This document shows, piece by piece, positions 54,540-64,000 of a DNA stretch of 64,000 nt. The notes beneath the pieces were generated by a model that worked only from the letters and a program-made list of their open reading frames with translations, did no database searches and was not told where the DNA came from. The position numbers and the translations under genes are program-made. Source of the stretch: Azolla caroliniana (lineage: Eukaryota; Polypodiophyta); contig JBHGNT010000020.1 in the NCBI GenBank assembly GCA_043228905.1, positions 992,001 to 1,056,000 of the forward strand. Direction: 5' to 3'. How positions within the stretch are numbered: position 1 is the first letter of the stretch; each line of letters opens with the position of its first letter.

Positions 54540-56282
54540 AAATACCCCCTTAGAGAGTGAAGAGCCCCCCGAAGATTTCCGGATGAAGAATGTGTACTTC
54601 TAACCGATGCGAGGGAGCCGGAAAGCTACAAAGAAGCTACGAAAGATACCCACAGCCGAGAGTGGTTACGTGACATGCAAGAGGAGATGGATTCCTTGCA
54701 TGAGAACCACACATACAAATTGACCGAGTTACCGAAGGGGAAGAATGCACTCCGAAATAAGTGGGTATACAAGTTGAAACTAGGAGATGGTGGAAATCCA
54801 CCCAGATACAAAGCACGAATTGTCGTAAAAGGGTTTCAATAGAAGAAGGGCATGGATTTCGACGAAATATTTGCCCCAGTAGTGAAGATGACATCCATCC
54901 GAACCGTGTTGAGCATTGCGGCCAACATGGATCTCAAAGTCGAACAATTGGATGTCAAGATGACGTTTCCGCACGGAGATCTCGAAGAGGAGATATATAT
55001 GCAGCAGCCGGAAGGATTTGTAGTGAAAGGTAAAGCAAACTTGGTATGCCGATTGAGGAAGAGCCTATATGGGTTGAAGCAGGCTCCACAGCAATGGTAC
55101 CAAAAATTCGAATCCTTCATGACTGAAACCGGGTACCACAAAACGCAGGTCGATCACCGTGTATTTGTGAAGAAGTTCAATGGAGGAGATTTCCTCATCG
55201 TTTTGTTGTACATGGACGACATGCTAATTGTCAGACGGGACCATATCAAGATCCGAGCACTGAAGAAGGCCTTGAACGGGTCATTCTCAATGAAGGATAT
55301 TGGTCCTGCAAAGCAAATCCTGGGTATGCACATTGTTCGGGATAGAACAAAGAAATTGTTATGGCTGTCACAAGAGAAATATGTGACAAAGGTGCTCCAG
55401 AGATTCAGCATGGAAGGCGCGAAACTAGTCGGCTCGACACTGCGGACGAACTGCAGGTTGAGTAAAGATCAATGTCCGAAATCGAAAACCGAAAAGGCCG
55501 AGATGTCAAAAGTCCCCTATGCCTCGGCGGTTGGAAGTCTGATGTACACAATGGTGTGTACCAAGTCGGACATTGGATACACTATCGGAGTGGTCAGCCG
55601 ATATATGAGCAATCCCGGGAAAGAGCATTGGGCTACCGTGAAATGGATATTTCGGTACATGAGAGGCACCTCGAGCGTGTGTCTTTGTTTTGGCTCAGGT
55701 AAGCCCACATTAGAAGGCTACACGGATTCAGACATGTCGACTAATGCAGATACCAGCCCTTCCACGTCCAGATACGTAATGACATACGCAAGGGGAGTTG
55801 TCTCGTGGCAATCAAGGTTTCAGAAGGCTGTGGCGTTATCTACCACGGAAGCCAAGTACATGGCCACAGCGGAAGCCGGCAAGGAAATTGTATGGATAAA
55901 GGAGTTTATTAGTGAGCTGGGAATTCGGCAAGAAGAATTCCGACTCTATTGTGATAATCAGAGTGCCATCCACCTTGTGGAAAATGTCGCCTACCACTCG
56001 AGGACAAAGCACATCCAATGGAGGTATCATTGGCTCTGGGAGAGGGTAGAAGAAAGGGAGTTCGCTCTAGTGAAGGTCCACACGGCCAAAAATGAATCAA
56101 ATATGTTGACTAAAGTGTTTCCAGCCGAAAAGCTGAGTGCGTGCCGACAGAAGATCGGATTGGTGCAGTACCCCATGTTGGAGTTTGTTAGGAAACGGAT
56201 CCCTCTAGATGGGAAGAGAAGAGCGGAGTTGATGAGAAACCGAAATCGTGTAGACAGCCAACTCGGAAGACTATACTTGTAA
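54540..56282 (+). pseudogene. copia RT and RNase H of element 3
   Basis: The linker (EESMDSLHENH-like, KNALRNKWVYK) precedes a TAG at 54,840. RT and RNase H are then open from 54,852: DFDEIFAPVVKMTSIR, the active site YMDD (55,209-55,220) and YCDNQSAIHLVEN. The frame runs on into the 3' LTR to 56,282 because the usual stop is lost. Confidence 0.88.
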
Positions 56283-56729
56283 ATAGTCTAAATATGCCCT
56301 TATGAGCTACACTTGTAAATAACCCAAAAGGTGTACTAGTATAAGTACTTAGGGCAATCATAATATTATGGAGAGTTGTTGTTAAAAAGGTGACTGAGAA
56401 GGTTGTTGCCTCTGTAACTGTGTAATAGTAAGTGAGTGAGAGTGAGAGCGTGTGTAACTCTGTAGCCGTCTATTGACGAAGTTGAATCTCGAGGTCATTG
56501 CCTCGGAGCTTCTAGTTGTACTCCTCCTTTTAGCATAGTGATTCTGTTTTTCAGGGTTTGTGGACCCCCGTAGTTTTTCCCATTTCGGGTTTCCACGTTA
56601 AAATCACGTGTTTCTGTCTCTTGTGCTATTTCTGTTTTTGGTACTCTGTCTGAGTGCATTCTATTTTACGTTCCCTGCACTCGAACATCCGAATGAGAAG
56701 CCAGTTGTGGCCGGCCAGGATTCTTGACA
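56186..56729 (+). mobile_element. 3' LTR of element 3
   Basis: TGTTAGGAAACGGATCC to GATTCTTGACA, 544 bp. It lacks the 54-bp CCGG repeats of the related LTRs. A weak TATA (TATAAGTA, 56,340) precedes CTTAGGGCAA. Confidence 0.85.
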
Positions 56730-56735
56730 AAGGGC

Positions 56736-56985
56736 TGTTAAGAATTAGGCGATTAAGTATGGGTTAACTAGTACCTAATTATGTGACTAAGATAAGCGGA
56801 GGATTATGTGATATGTGTGTGAGAGGAAGAGAGACAAGAATTTACACTTATGAATAACTGTTACGAGATGGGCGATGATTAACTCTATACTAAATTAACA
56901 TCATCAAGTTACAAAAATACCCACAATGATGTATATATAGATATCAAGTGGTGTGAGGAGAGTATAGGTACAGTGGTGTAAGTCC
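56736..56985 (-). mobile_element. LTR fragment of the 14.3-kb copia family
   Basis: TGTTAAGAATTAGGCGATTAA to GTGTAAGTCCTAT matches the LTRs at 14,339 and 17,699 with substitutions and indels. It starts seven bases after element 3 ends and is cut off before its other end. Confidence 0.75.
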
Positions 56986-57320
56986 TATGGGTTAAAGCAC
57001 GCTACAGTGTACCAAAAAAGTATTGTTTTTGGCCAAAAAAAACATGTCTACTTTTTATATTGTTAGTACTAAAAATTAAGAAATAATAATAATTTCGGCA
57101 AAAATAAAATTCAAGAGTGACGTGGGAGTAGTACAAAGTGCAATGATGACAGAAAATGGGGGGAAAGTGATATGAGAGGATTTTACCTTTTTTTGGGGGG
57201 GGGGGAGGGTATATTTTCCCCTTCACATTAATGTTTCCCACTTTTTCAATTTTTACCTTTTTCAAAATTTCACCTTTTTCATTTTTGATGTTTTTTCTTC
57301 TCATCGTTCTTCCAACCAAG
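56986..57320. other. AT-rich spacer with an 11-G run
   Basis: Low-complexity DNA with T runs and G11 at 57,195-57,205. A minus-strand ORF of 105 codons here is rich in Lys and Pro from simple sequence and is not credible as a gene. Confidence 0.6.
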
Positions 57321-57479
57321 CCTTCTCCTTACTCAGATCAGAACCCTATTTCTGAATCGTTCTCCTATCTCAGATTTTAACCTTATGCATGAATCGTTGT
57401 CTTACCTCAGATTTCATGCTTCATCTTTCAATAGTTCTCATAACATCATGGTTGAAGCTTCTTCCATTAATCATTATTC

Positions 57480-57640
57480 TAACTCAGAGTTGATGCTTCT
57501 TCCAACATGAATCTTTTGCACTCAGAATTGAAGCTTCTTCCAACATGAATCTTTTGCACTCAGATTTGAAGCTTCTTCTAACACGAATCTTCTGCACTCA
57601 GATTTGAAGCTTTGGCTAACATGAGTCCTCCTATCTCTTA
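57480..57640. repeat. 38-bp imperfect tandem repeat
   Basis: About four copies of a unit containing TTGAAGCTTCTTCCAACATG and AATCTTTTGCACTCAGA. Looser relatives (TCAGATTT, GAATCGTT) extend back to about 57,335. Confidence 0.75.
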
Positions 57641-58225
57641 TTTGAATATTTTTTTATGAATCATACGTGATTCATTGATTGGGAAACTTCTTCCTCATGT
57701 TCATATTTCTTCTCATATTTTGATGTCCAACATGAGTCTTTCTATCTTCGATTTGAAGTTTCTCCCATAAATAGTAAGTGGTTCATAGATAGAGGAGATT
57801 TTCCTTATGTTTATCTCTCTTCTCATCTTCTCATGTCCATCTTTTTTTCATGTAGATTTTTTTTATATTCATCTTTCTCATGTAAATCTTTTTCATGTTC
57901 ATCTTTCTTCTCTATTCTCATGTAGATATTTTTCATGCTCATCTTTATTTTCTTATTATCATGTTCATCTTTCTCTTGTAGGTTTTTTCATATTCATCTT
58001 TCTTCTCTTATTCTCATGTCCAATATAAGTATTTGAATCTTCGATTTTAAGCATCGTCTATAAATCATAAGCGGTTTATACATAGAGGAGCTTCTTTCGC
58101 ATTTCCATCTTATTTTTCATATTTTGGTGTTCATCTTTCTCATCTATATTATTTTCATGGTTATCATTTTTCTCATATTGTCATGTTCATCTTTGTCATG
58201 TAGATTTTTTGCATGTTCACCATTC
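57641..58225. repeat. T-rich degenerate repeats
   Basis: Variants of CATGTTCATCTTTCTTCTC and CATGTAGATTTTT alternate. Phe/Leu/Ser-rich ORFs on the + strand reflect this composition and look like membrane proteins only by accident. Confidence 0.6.
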
Positions 58226-59235
58226 TTCGTGTATTTCATTACTTTAATATATAAAACCATGGTTTTCTTGTATATAAATTTTTTATGTGACTCCTTGTCA
58301 TATTTAACTTTTTTATGTTGCGTGTCGATCTTTCTTCCTTTATTTCTTGCTTTTCATATTTGAAAACATGTTATCATTGGTTTTGAAATTACTAATACAA
58401 CTCTTCTTGATTTATTATGCCTGCAAGTTCCATTGGGTAATATTAGTATACAACTAATTGCAACCTTGATTGCTTTAATTACTTTCCTTGGTATTCTTTT
58501 TTAAGTAATACATATAATTGAAAATGGTAGTCATCAATTAGATTGACATGTCTTGTTTACCAATAGATAGTATATAGTATGTGTAATGCTCAAAAAATGA
58601 TCTATTAATCACTCTTTCATTTCTTTTAGGAAGATGTAGGTTTTGCCCACAACCCATATCCGGTACAGTGAGCTTGATGTGGTAACTATCATATTGTGAA
58701 ATGGAAACAAATTTAGGGTATATAGTAGAAAATATAGGTAATAGACTAGTTAGGAAAAATATTAAGTGGGCATATAAGGAGACATATGTTACTATGCTTG
58801 TCTTAGAGTTTCAAAAGTAACTTTAGGAGTTCATTCCACATAAATTTAAGAGTTATGGGCAAAATCCACAGTTCAAGGAATGTTACATAACAAATTAATA
58901 ATCTATATTTCAGATGATAAAAAGCATTAACCACTTTTTGTTTAACATTGGTTTGAGCTTGACCATGCAGACTCATTATTTTTTGGTCTTACCTTTAATC
59001 AACATTAAGTCGGGTTCGATGGTGTAGCCTCACAATCTAAGGCATCATGATACTTCTTTTTTACTGCAAGGTAAATTGATTATTTTATGTTAAGTACATA
59101 TAGTTCTAAGTCCAGTCGACTAATACTTCAAAGGCCTTCAACTATTACTTTGGTTTCCTATGCTTTCTAATCTTTAATGAAAACTTAGAACTAATTGTAT
59201 TCAAACTTGTCTACATTACCAATATTAGTTTAATC
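58226..59235. other. AT-rich intergenic DNA, nothing recognised
   Basis: No long ORF, tRNA, LTR or clear repeat was found on either strand. Confidence 0.5.
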
Positions 59236-59239
59236 TCCT

Positions 59240-60985
59240 ACATTTAGTGTTGTTCAATAATAACTTTCGACTTTTCTTCCAATGTGCATCATACTAATAA
59301 TGTTTTTATCCATGTTTAGTATTTTTAAATAATAACTTAGTACTGTCCTCCAATATGCATCAAGGCTAATTATGTATTTACCGATATTTAGTACTTTTAA
59401 ATAACAATGTAGTATTGTCCTCCCACGTGCATCAATACTAATTGTATATTTACCTATATTTAGTATTTTTATATAACAACTTAGTATTGTTTGTTCTATA
59501 TGCATCATCACTAATTGTTTATTCACCTACGCTTAATATTCAGAATAACAACTTAATATTGCTATCAAATGTGCATCAGTACTAATTATGTGTTTACCCA
59601 TGTTTACTTAGTATTGTCCTCCCATACGTGCGAGCACTGATTTTCTACCCACTTATGTTTAGTATTTATAAATTATAAATAATAACTTAGTACTGTCCTC
59701 CCACGTGCATCGATACTAATTGTGTATTCACCTAGGTTTAATATTTTTAAATAAAAACTTAACATTGTCCCCCCATATGTGTCAATACTAATTTTTTACT
59801 CACGTATGTTCAATATCTATAAATATAATTAGTACTATCCTCCCATGTGCATCAATACTAATTGTGTATTTACCTAAGTTTAGTATTTTTAAATAAAAAC
59901 TTAGTACAATCCTTCGATGTGCATCAGTACTAATTGCATATTTACCCAAATGTAGTATTTTGAAATAAAAACTTCGTACTATCCTCCCATGTGTGTCGAT
60001 ACTAATTTTCTACTCACTTATTTTTAGTGTTTTTAAATAACAACTTAGTACTATCCTCCCATGTGAAGCAATACTAATTGTCTATTCACGTGTTTAGTAT
60101 AAATATAAATAAAAACTTACTATTGTCCTCCCATGTGAATTAGTACTAATTGTCTATTCATGTATGTTTAGTATCTACAGGTAATAACATAGTATTGTCC
60201 TCCCATGTGCATCAGTACTAATTTACAACATAGTACTATCCTTAATTTACAACTTAGTATTGTCCTCCCACGTGCACAAGTACTTATTATGTTTTAAGCC
60301 ATGTAAAGTATTCTTAATTTACAACATAGTACTATCCTCCCACGTCTATCAGTACTAATTCTATTTTAACCCATGTTAAGTATTCTTAAGTTACAACTTA
60401 GTACTATCCTCTCACATGAATCAATACTAATTATGTTTTAAGCCATGTAAAGTATTCTTAATTTACAACTTAGTACTGTCCTCCCATGTGCACAAGTACT
60501 AATTATGTTTTAAGCCATGTAAAATATTCTTAATTTACAACTTAGTACTGTCCTCCCATGTCTATTAGTACTAATTCTGTTTTAAGCCATGTAAAATATT
60601 CTTAATTTACAACATAGTACTATCCTCCCACGTCTATCAATACTAATTCTGTTTTAGGCCATGTTAAGTATTCTTAATTTACAACTTGGTACTTTCTCTC
60701 ACATGAATCGGTACTAATTATGTTTTAAGCCATATTAAGTATTCTTAATTTACAACTTACTAATGTCCTCCCATGTGCACAAGTACTAATTATGGTTTAA
60801 GCCATGTAAAGTATTCTTAATTTACAACTTAGTACTATCTTCCCACATCTATCAATAGTAATTCTGTTTTAAGACATGTTAAGTATTCTTAATTTACAAC
60901 TTAGTAATGTCCTCCCACATGAATCAATATTAATTAAGTTTTAAGCCATGTTAAGTATTGTTCGGCTACATGTGATGTACTAAGT
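59240..60985. repeat. 71-72-bp minisatellite
   Basis: About two dozen copies. The left half has a 72-bp unit with TTTAGTATTTTTAAATAACA, CTTAGTACTGTCCTCCCATG and ATCAATACTAATTGTGTATT. The right half (from about 60,200) has a 71-bp unit with AAGTATTCTTAATTTACAAC and ACTAATTATGTTTTAAGCC. The shared core is ACTTAGTACTGTCCTCCCATG. Minus-strand ORFs here are repeat artefacts. Confidence 0.88.
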
Positions 60986-61039
60986 TAGTACTGTTACTAA
61001 TGTTTGTTGGCTACTTGTGATGCAAAATGCACAGGTACT

Positions 61040-61400
61040 TCTCACTGACCAACATTAGGATGCAATAGAACTACTTCAGGTCTGGACATGGAAAAGGAGA
61101 GCATGATGGGGTGGAGGTTGTGATCAAGCATGCTCTTATAAGGAAGAAGGTGGATAATAAAGGTGCTAAGTTACAAAATGCACGTAATGTTGTGAGGTAA
61201 CTGACGTGGAAGATGTCAAATGATGGTAAGAATATATTGTTTATTGAGATTCCTGCTAATGAGTTGGATAGAAGTAAATCATATGGCTGTAAAACCGTGA
61301 AAAAGACAATATTGTATACCACAACCTATGTACACTTTTATTGGAGATCATTTTGCAGTGCTAAAATCTCCTCAAATTGAAGATTTTGAATGAAGACTAC
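61040..61400 (+). pseudogene. coding relic with GHGKGEHDG motif
   Basis: The + strand from about 61,070 reads a short frame containing SGHGKGEHDGVEVVIKHALI and KGAKLQNARNVV before a stop near 61,199, with further codable segments after it. From general knowledge, a similar HGKG..DG..VK pattern occurs in uncharacterised, often transposon-linked proteins of many eukaryotes. I cannot name the family and treat this as a degraded exon. Confidence 0.35.
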
Positions 61401-61497
61401 TACATTGTGGTGTGCAAGCAAGGGAACACAATATTGAAAGAAGTGATGAGGGATGTTTGATGCAACATGTCCAATATTGGGGAGTCTATCATCTATG

Positions 61498-61685
61498 GCA
61501 ACTATTATGCAAAGTTGCCACAATGCAAGAACACGTATGCATTATTGCAAGATACACCCACTACCATAATCTAGATGATGCCATTATCCCAATCAAGCTC
61601 ACTATGACTCAGGCAAAGCACGAGACTAAGGGATATAAAACTATCTACAAGGTCCCTCAATATGTACATTAACACATATTTGGGG
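61498..61685 (+). repeat. direct repeat flanking the 64-bp minisatellite, left copy
   Basis: GCAACTATTATGCAAAGTTG to AAGGTCCCTCAA recurs in diverged form at 62,549-62,740. It may be part of the coding relic (frame with KLTMTQAKHE and YKVPQYVH). Confidence 0.7.
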
Positions 61686-61817
61686 AGGTCTCCCTGTTTA
61701 ATGCTTGGACTTTTATCTATTAATACATTGTAGAAACCTTGTAGAATGGCAAGTGATCTTCAATTTCGTATGTAACTTCAGAAGTTATCCTAATTAGGGA
61801 TGACAAATTCATGAATA

Positions 61818-62530
61818 TATATCCTCTTTGGTTTTCATAAAGTGTTTGGTGATCTTATAGTCTTAACTGTTTCTAGTAATGTATATATCCTCTTTGGTTT
61901 GCATAAAGTGATTGGTGCTTATACAGTGTTAAATGTTTCTAGTAATATATTATCCTCTTTGGTTTTTATGAAGTGTTTGGTGTTGATATAATGTTAGATG
62001 TTTCTAGTAATGTATTATCTTCTTTGGTTTTCATAAAGTGATTGCTGCTCTTGTAGTGTTAATTGTATCCAGTAATGTATATATCCATTTTGGTGTTTGT
62101 TAAGTGTTTGATGCTCTTATAGTGTTAAATGTTTCTAGTAATGTAATATCCTCTTTGGTTTTCATAAAGTGTTTGGTGCTCTTATAGTGTTAATTGTTTC
62201 TAGTAATGTATTATCATCTTTGGTTTACATAAAGTGTTTGGTGCTCTTGTAGTGTTAACTGTTTCTAGTAAGGTATATATCCTCTTTGGTGTTCGTTAAG
62301 TGTTTGGTGCTCTTATAGTGGTAAATGTTTCTAATCCTCTTTGGTTTTCATAAAGTGTTTGGTGCTCTTATAGTGTTAACAGTTTCTAGTACAATATATA
62401 TCCTCTTTGATTTTCATAAAGTATTTGATGCTCTTAAAGTACTAACTGTTTCTAGTAATGTATATATCCTCGTTGGTTTTCATAAAGTGTTTGGTGCTCT
62501 TATAATGTTAATTGTTTCTAGTCATGTATC
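61818..62530. repeat. about 64-bp minisatellite
   Basis: About eleven copies of a unit containing TATCCTCTTTGGTTTTCATA, AAGTGTTTGGTGCTCTTATA and GTGTTAACTGTTTCTAGTAA. The copies vary in length through changes in the TATATA start. Confidence 0.88.
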
Positions 62531-62548
62531 TCTCCTCTTTTGTTCACT

Positions 62549-62740
62549 ATAACAACTATTATGCAAAGTTGCAACGGTGGTCCTCCCACATATATGCTTT
62601 AGTAAAAGATGCACCCACGGCCAGAATCTATGTTGAGGCCATTATAGCAATCAAGTTCACTATGACTCAAAAAAAGCACAAGGTTAAGGGAAGTAAATTG
62701 TCTACAAGGTCCCTCAAGAGGTACATGATGTCATAAACAT
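62549..62740 (+). repeat. direct repeat flanking the 64-bp minisatellite, right copy
   Basis: AACTATTATGCAAAGTTGC, then CACTATGACTCAAAAAAAGC and CTACAAGGTCCCTCAAGAGG match the left copy at 61,498. About 1.05 kb separates the two, and the minisatellite lies between. Confidence 0.7.
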
Positions 62741-62919
62741 GTTTGGATTGTAATGGACTCCACATTCATCTTCTCATAAAACATCAAATTCATACTTAGA
62801 GAGAGTCTAACAAAAACAATGTCAGACATATCAATTCGACACATAATAAGTATAAAAAATATATATCATTTCGATATGACAATAACAAGTACAAACCATG
62901 ACCCATAAAATCTTTAGCA
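62741..62919. other. AT-rich spacer, nothing recognised
   Basis: No ORF or repeat was found. Confidence 0.5.
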
Positions 62920-63653
62920 CTAGTATTTTCTGGTACTTGTAATGCATTGAGAACTGATCATCTCATTCATTGGTTTTACACCCTTCTGCATACTACTGAG
63001 TGGCACTTCATCATCGGAGGCCCATAGGACAACATCGGATGGTTCCCCTCCTCGGACTAGTGGCACCCCCCTTGAGTTTCCTACTTCATTGTTTACACCA
63101 ACATGAGATGCGGTTGATAGCAATATCTTCATGTACCTCCTGGGTGCCGCTGGATTCCTCGTCCTACATTTGGTGTGGATCCACTTCATGGGTGGTAGTG
63201 GTGATTTTCTGATACTCATCCTCGCTGACGTTGTACACATCTTTCTTAGTACCCATGTACTCATGGGTGGTAGTTGTGTTTTTCACACTCATCCGGGTGT
63301 TTTTCACACACTCATCCGGATGGTGTCATCCATATCTTTCTTAGTACCAATGTGTGCCTCTTCATGGGTGGTAGTGTTGTTTTTTGTAGATTCCTCCAAA
63401 GTAGTGTTATCCACATCTTTCTTAGTGCACATGTGCTCCTCTTCGTGGCTGGTAGTTGTCTTTTTTGCAAACTCATCCTGGATGGTGTTGTCCATTCTTT
63501 CTTAGTACCCATGTGCTCCTCGTGGACAATGCTAGAAACCTCATTCTTTGTATAGCTGTTCTCCTTTTCTAAATTGAATGTGATGTTTTCTTCACAATCC
63601 TCATGTGTGGTTGTCGTGTTGTTAGAGTCATCTTTTGTACAAGGCATAGTCAC
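62920..63653 (-). pseudogene. frame-broken gene or exon with Thr/Lys/Glu repeats
   Basis: The minus strand from about 63,653 reads CTKDDSNNTTTTHEDCEEN, then a repeated block with HMGTKKD, DNTTLEE and NTTTHEE of about 27 residues (about 80 bp), four times to about 63,210. The C-terminal part at 62,920-63,120 reads GVPLVRGGEPSDVVLWASDD. The frame changes at about 63,495 (lost bases) and about 63,285 (extra AC), so either introns intervene or it is a pseudogene. Function unknown. It is hydrophilic, with no membrane segment or known motif. Confidence 0.4.
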
Positions 63654-64000
63654 AATCTCGGAATCTTCATCTCTGCTCCATATAGTGCCTCAATCATCTT
63701 CATGTATTTGTTCATCTCCTAGTTCTTGTCTAACTAAATTTGAATGCACCCAACAATACCAGTGTCAATACTAATCTCAATTAACATACAAGATAAAGGC
63801 TCACACTCCGGCCTATTGTTACATCGGTGTGATCCTCTACTTCTGTAGACAGCTCTTTGCATGTGGTTGTGTTTGTCATGCCCTCCTCACCCTGATTGTC
63901 TATGGCATCCAACTCCTCAATAGTGCAAGGGATGGTGCTAGTCTCATGTTGGTGCTCTTCATCATTCCAAATTCCTTCTTCAATATTTGTATATGACTAT
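63654..64000. other. possible continuation of the minus-strand coding relic
   Basis: Base composition resembles the preceding stretch (CTCATCC- and CATCTTC-rich, Glu/Asp codons on the minus strand), but no long frame is visible before the window ends. Confidence 0.3.

Larger units (their letters stand above)
51926..56729 (+). mobile_element. Ty1/copia retrotransposon, old and 5'-truncated (element 3)
   Basis: A 5' LTR remnant (about 51,926-52,206) is followed by a mutated primer site TGGTATTAGAGT (52,210), broken coding sequence, and a full 3' LTR (56,186-56,729). The 5' LTR starts at a point equivalent to 56,450 of the 3' LTR, so its first 260 bp or so are gone. Many stops mark it as the oldest copia copy here. 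Confidence 0.88.

Noticed and set aside
57002-58363. Lys/Pro-rich and Phe/Leu-rich small proteins at 57-58.4 kb
   Set aside because: They arise from T-rich simple repeats and a G-run, with no recognisable domain or start context.

Overview
This window looks like nuclear DNA of a land plant. It has a plant-type nuclear tRNA-Gly(UCC), Ty1/copia retrotransposons primed by initiator tRNA-Met, a Ty3/gypsy relic, and AT-rich intergenic DNA. No ordinary host gene is clearly intact. The species cannot be fixed from the sequence.

Positions 1 to about 41,640 are a tRNA-gene satellite. The basic period is 713 bp, and each unit carries one tRNA-Gly(UCC) on the + strand. I located 42 full-length (72 nt) and 9 truncated copies. 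About five are perfect or nearly perfect cloverleaves (219, 1628, 2341, 5331, 39068); the rest are decayed to varying degrees. The 713-bp unit is itself an old dimer of two halves of about 357 bp. The second half holds a collinear, ungapped but badly decayed tRNA-Gly relic (about 48 of 72 positions match), 333 bp after the good one, and the sequences around the two tRNAs are also related. The first 8 kb are homogeneous and therefore recently homogenised. The middle is diverged, rearranged and interrupted, and the last 3.4 kb return to the left-hand type.

Retroelements inside the satellite are: a truncated minus-strand copia piece present twice by local duplication (13.5-14.8 and 16.9-18.2 kb); two solo copia LTRs with target-site duplications (15,886-16,632 and 20,317-21,074); and one young, nearly complete copia element (29,733-35,388, TSD ATTGG) whose gag-pol frame is broken by an extra GT.

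From 41.6 to 57 kb there is a nested retrotransposon cluster: a minus-strand Ty3/gypsy relic cut off at the satellite border, a complete but stop-ridden copia element inserted in it (46,075-51,854, TSD TTCCT), an older decayed copia element (about 51,926-56,729), and an LTR fragment of the family seen at 14.3 kb.

From 57 to 64 kb the DNA is AT-rich. It holds T-rich and 38-bp repeats, a 71-72-bp minisatellite (59.2-61.0 kb), a coding relic with a GHGKGEHDG motif, a 64-bp minisatellite between two diverged direct repeats, and a minus-strand frame-broken sequence encoding an acidic/Thr/Lys repeat of about 27 residues.
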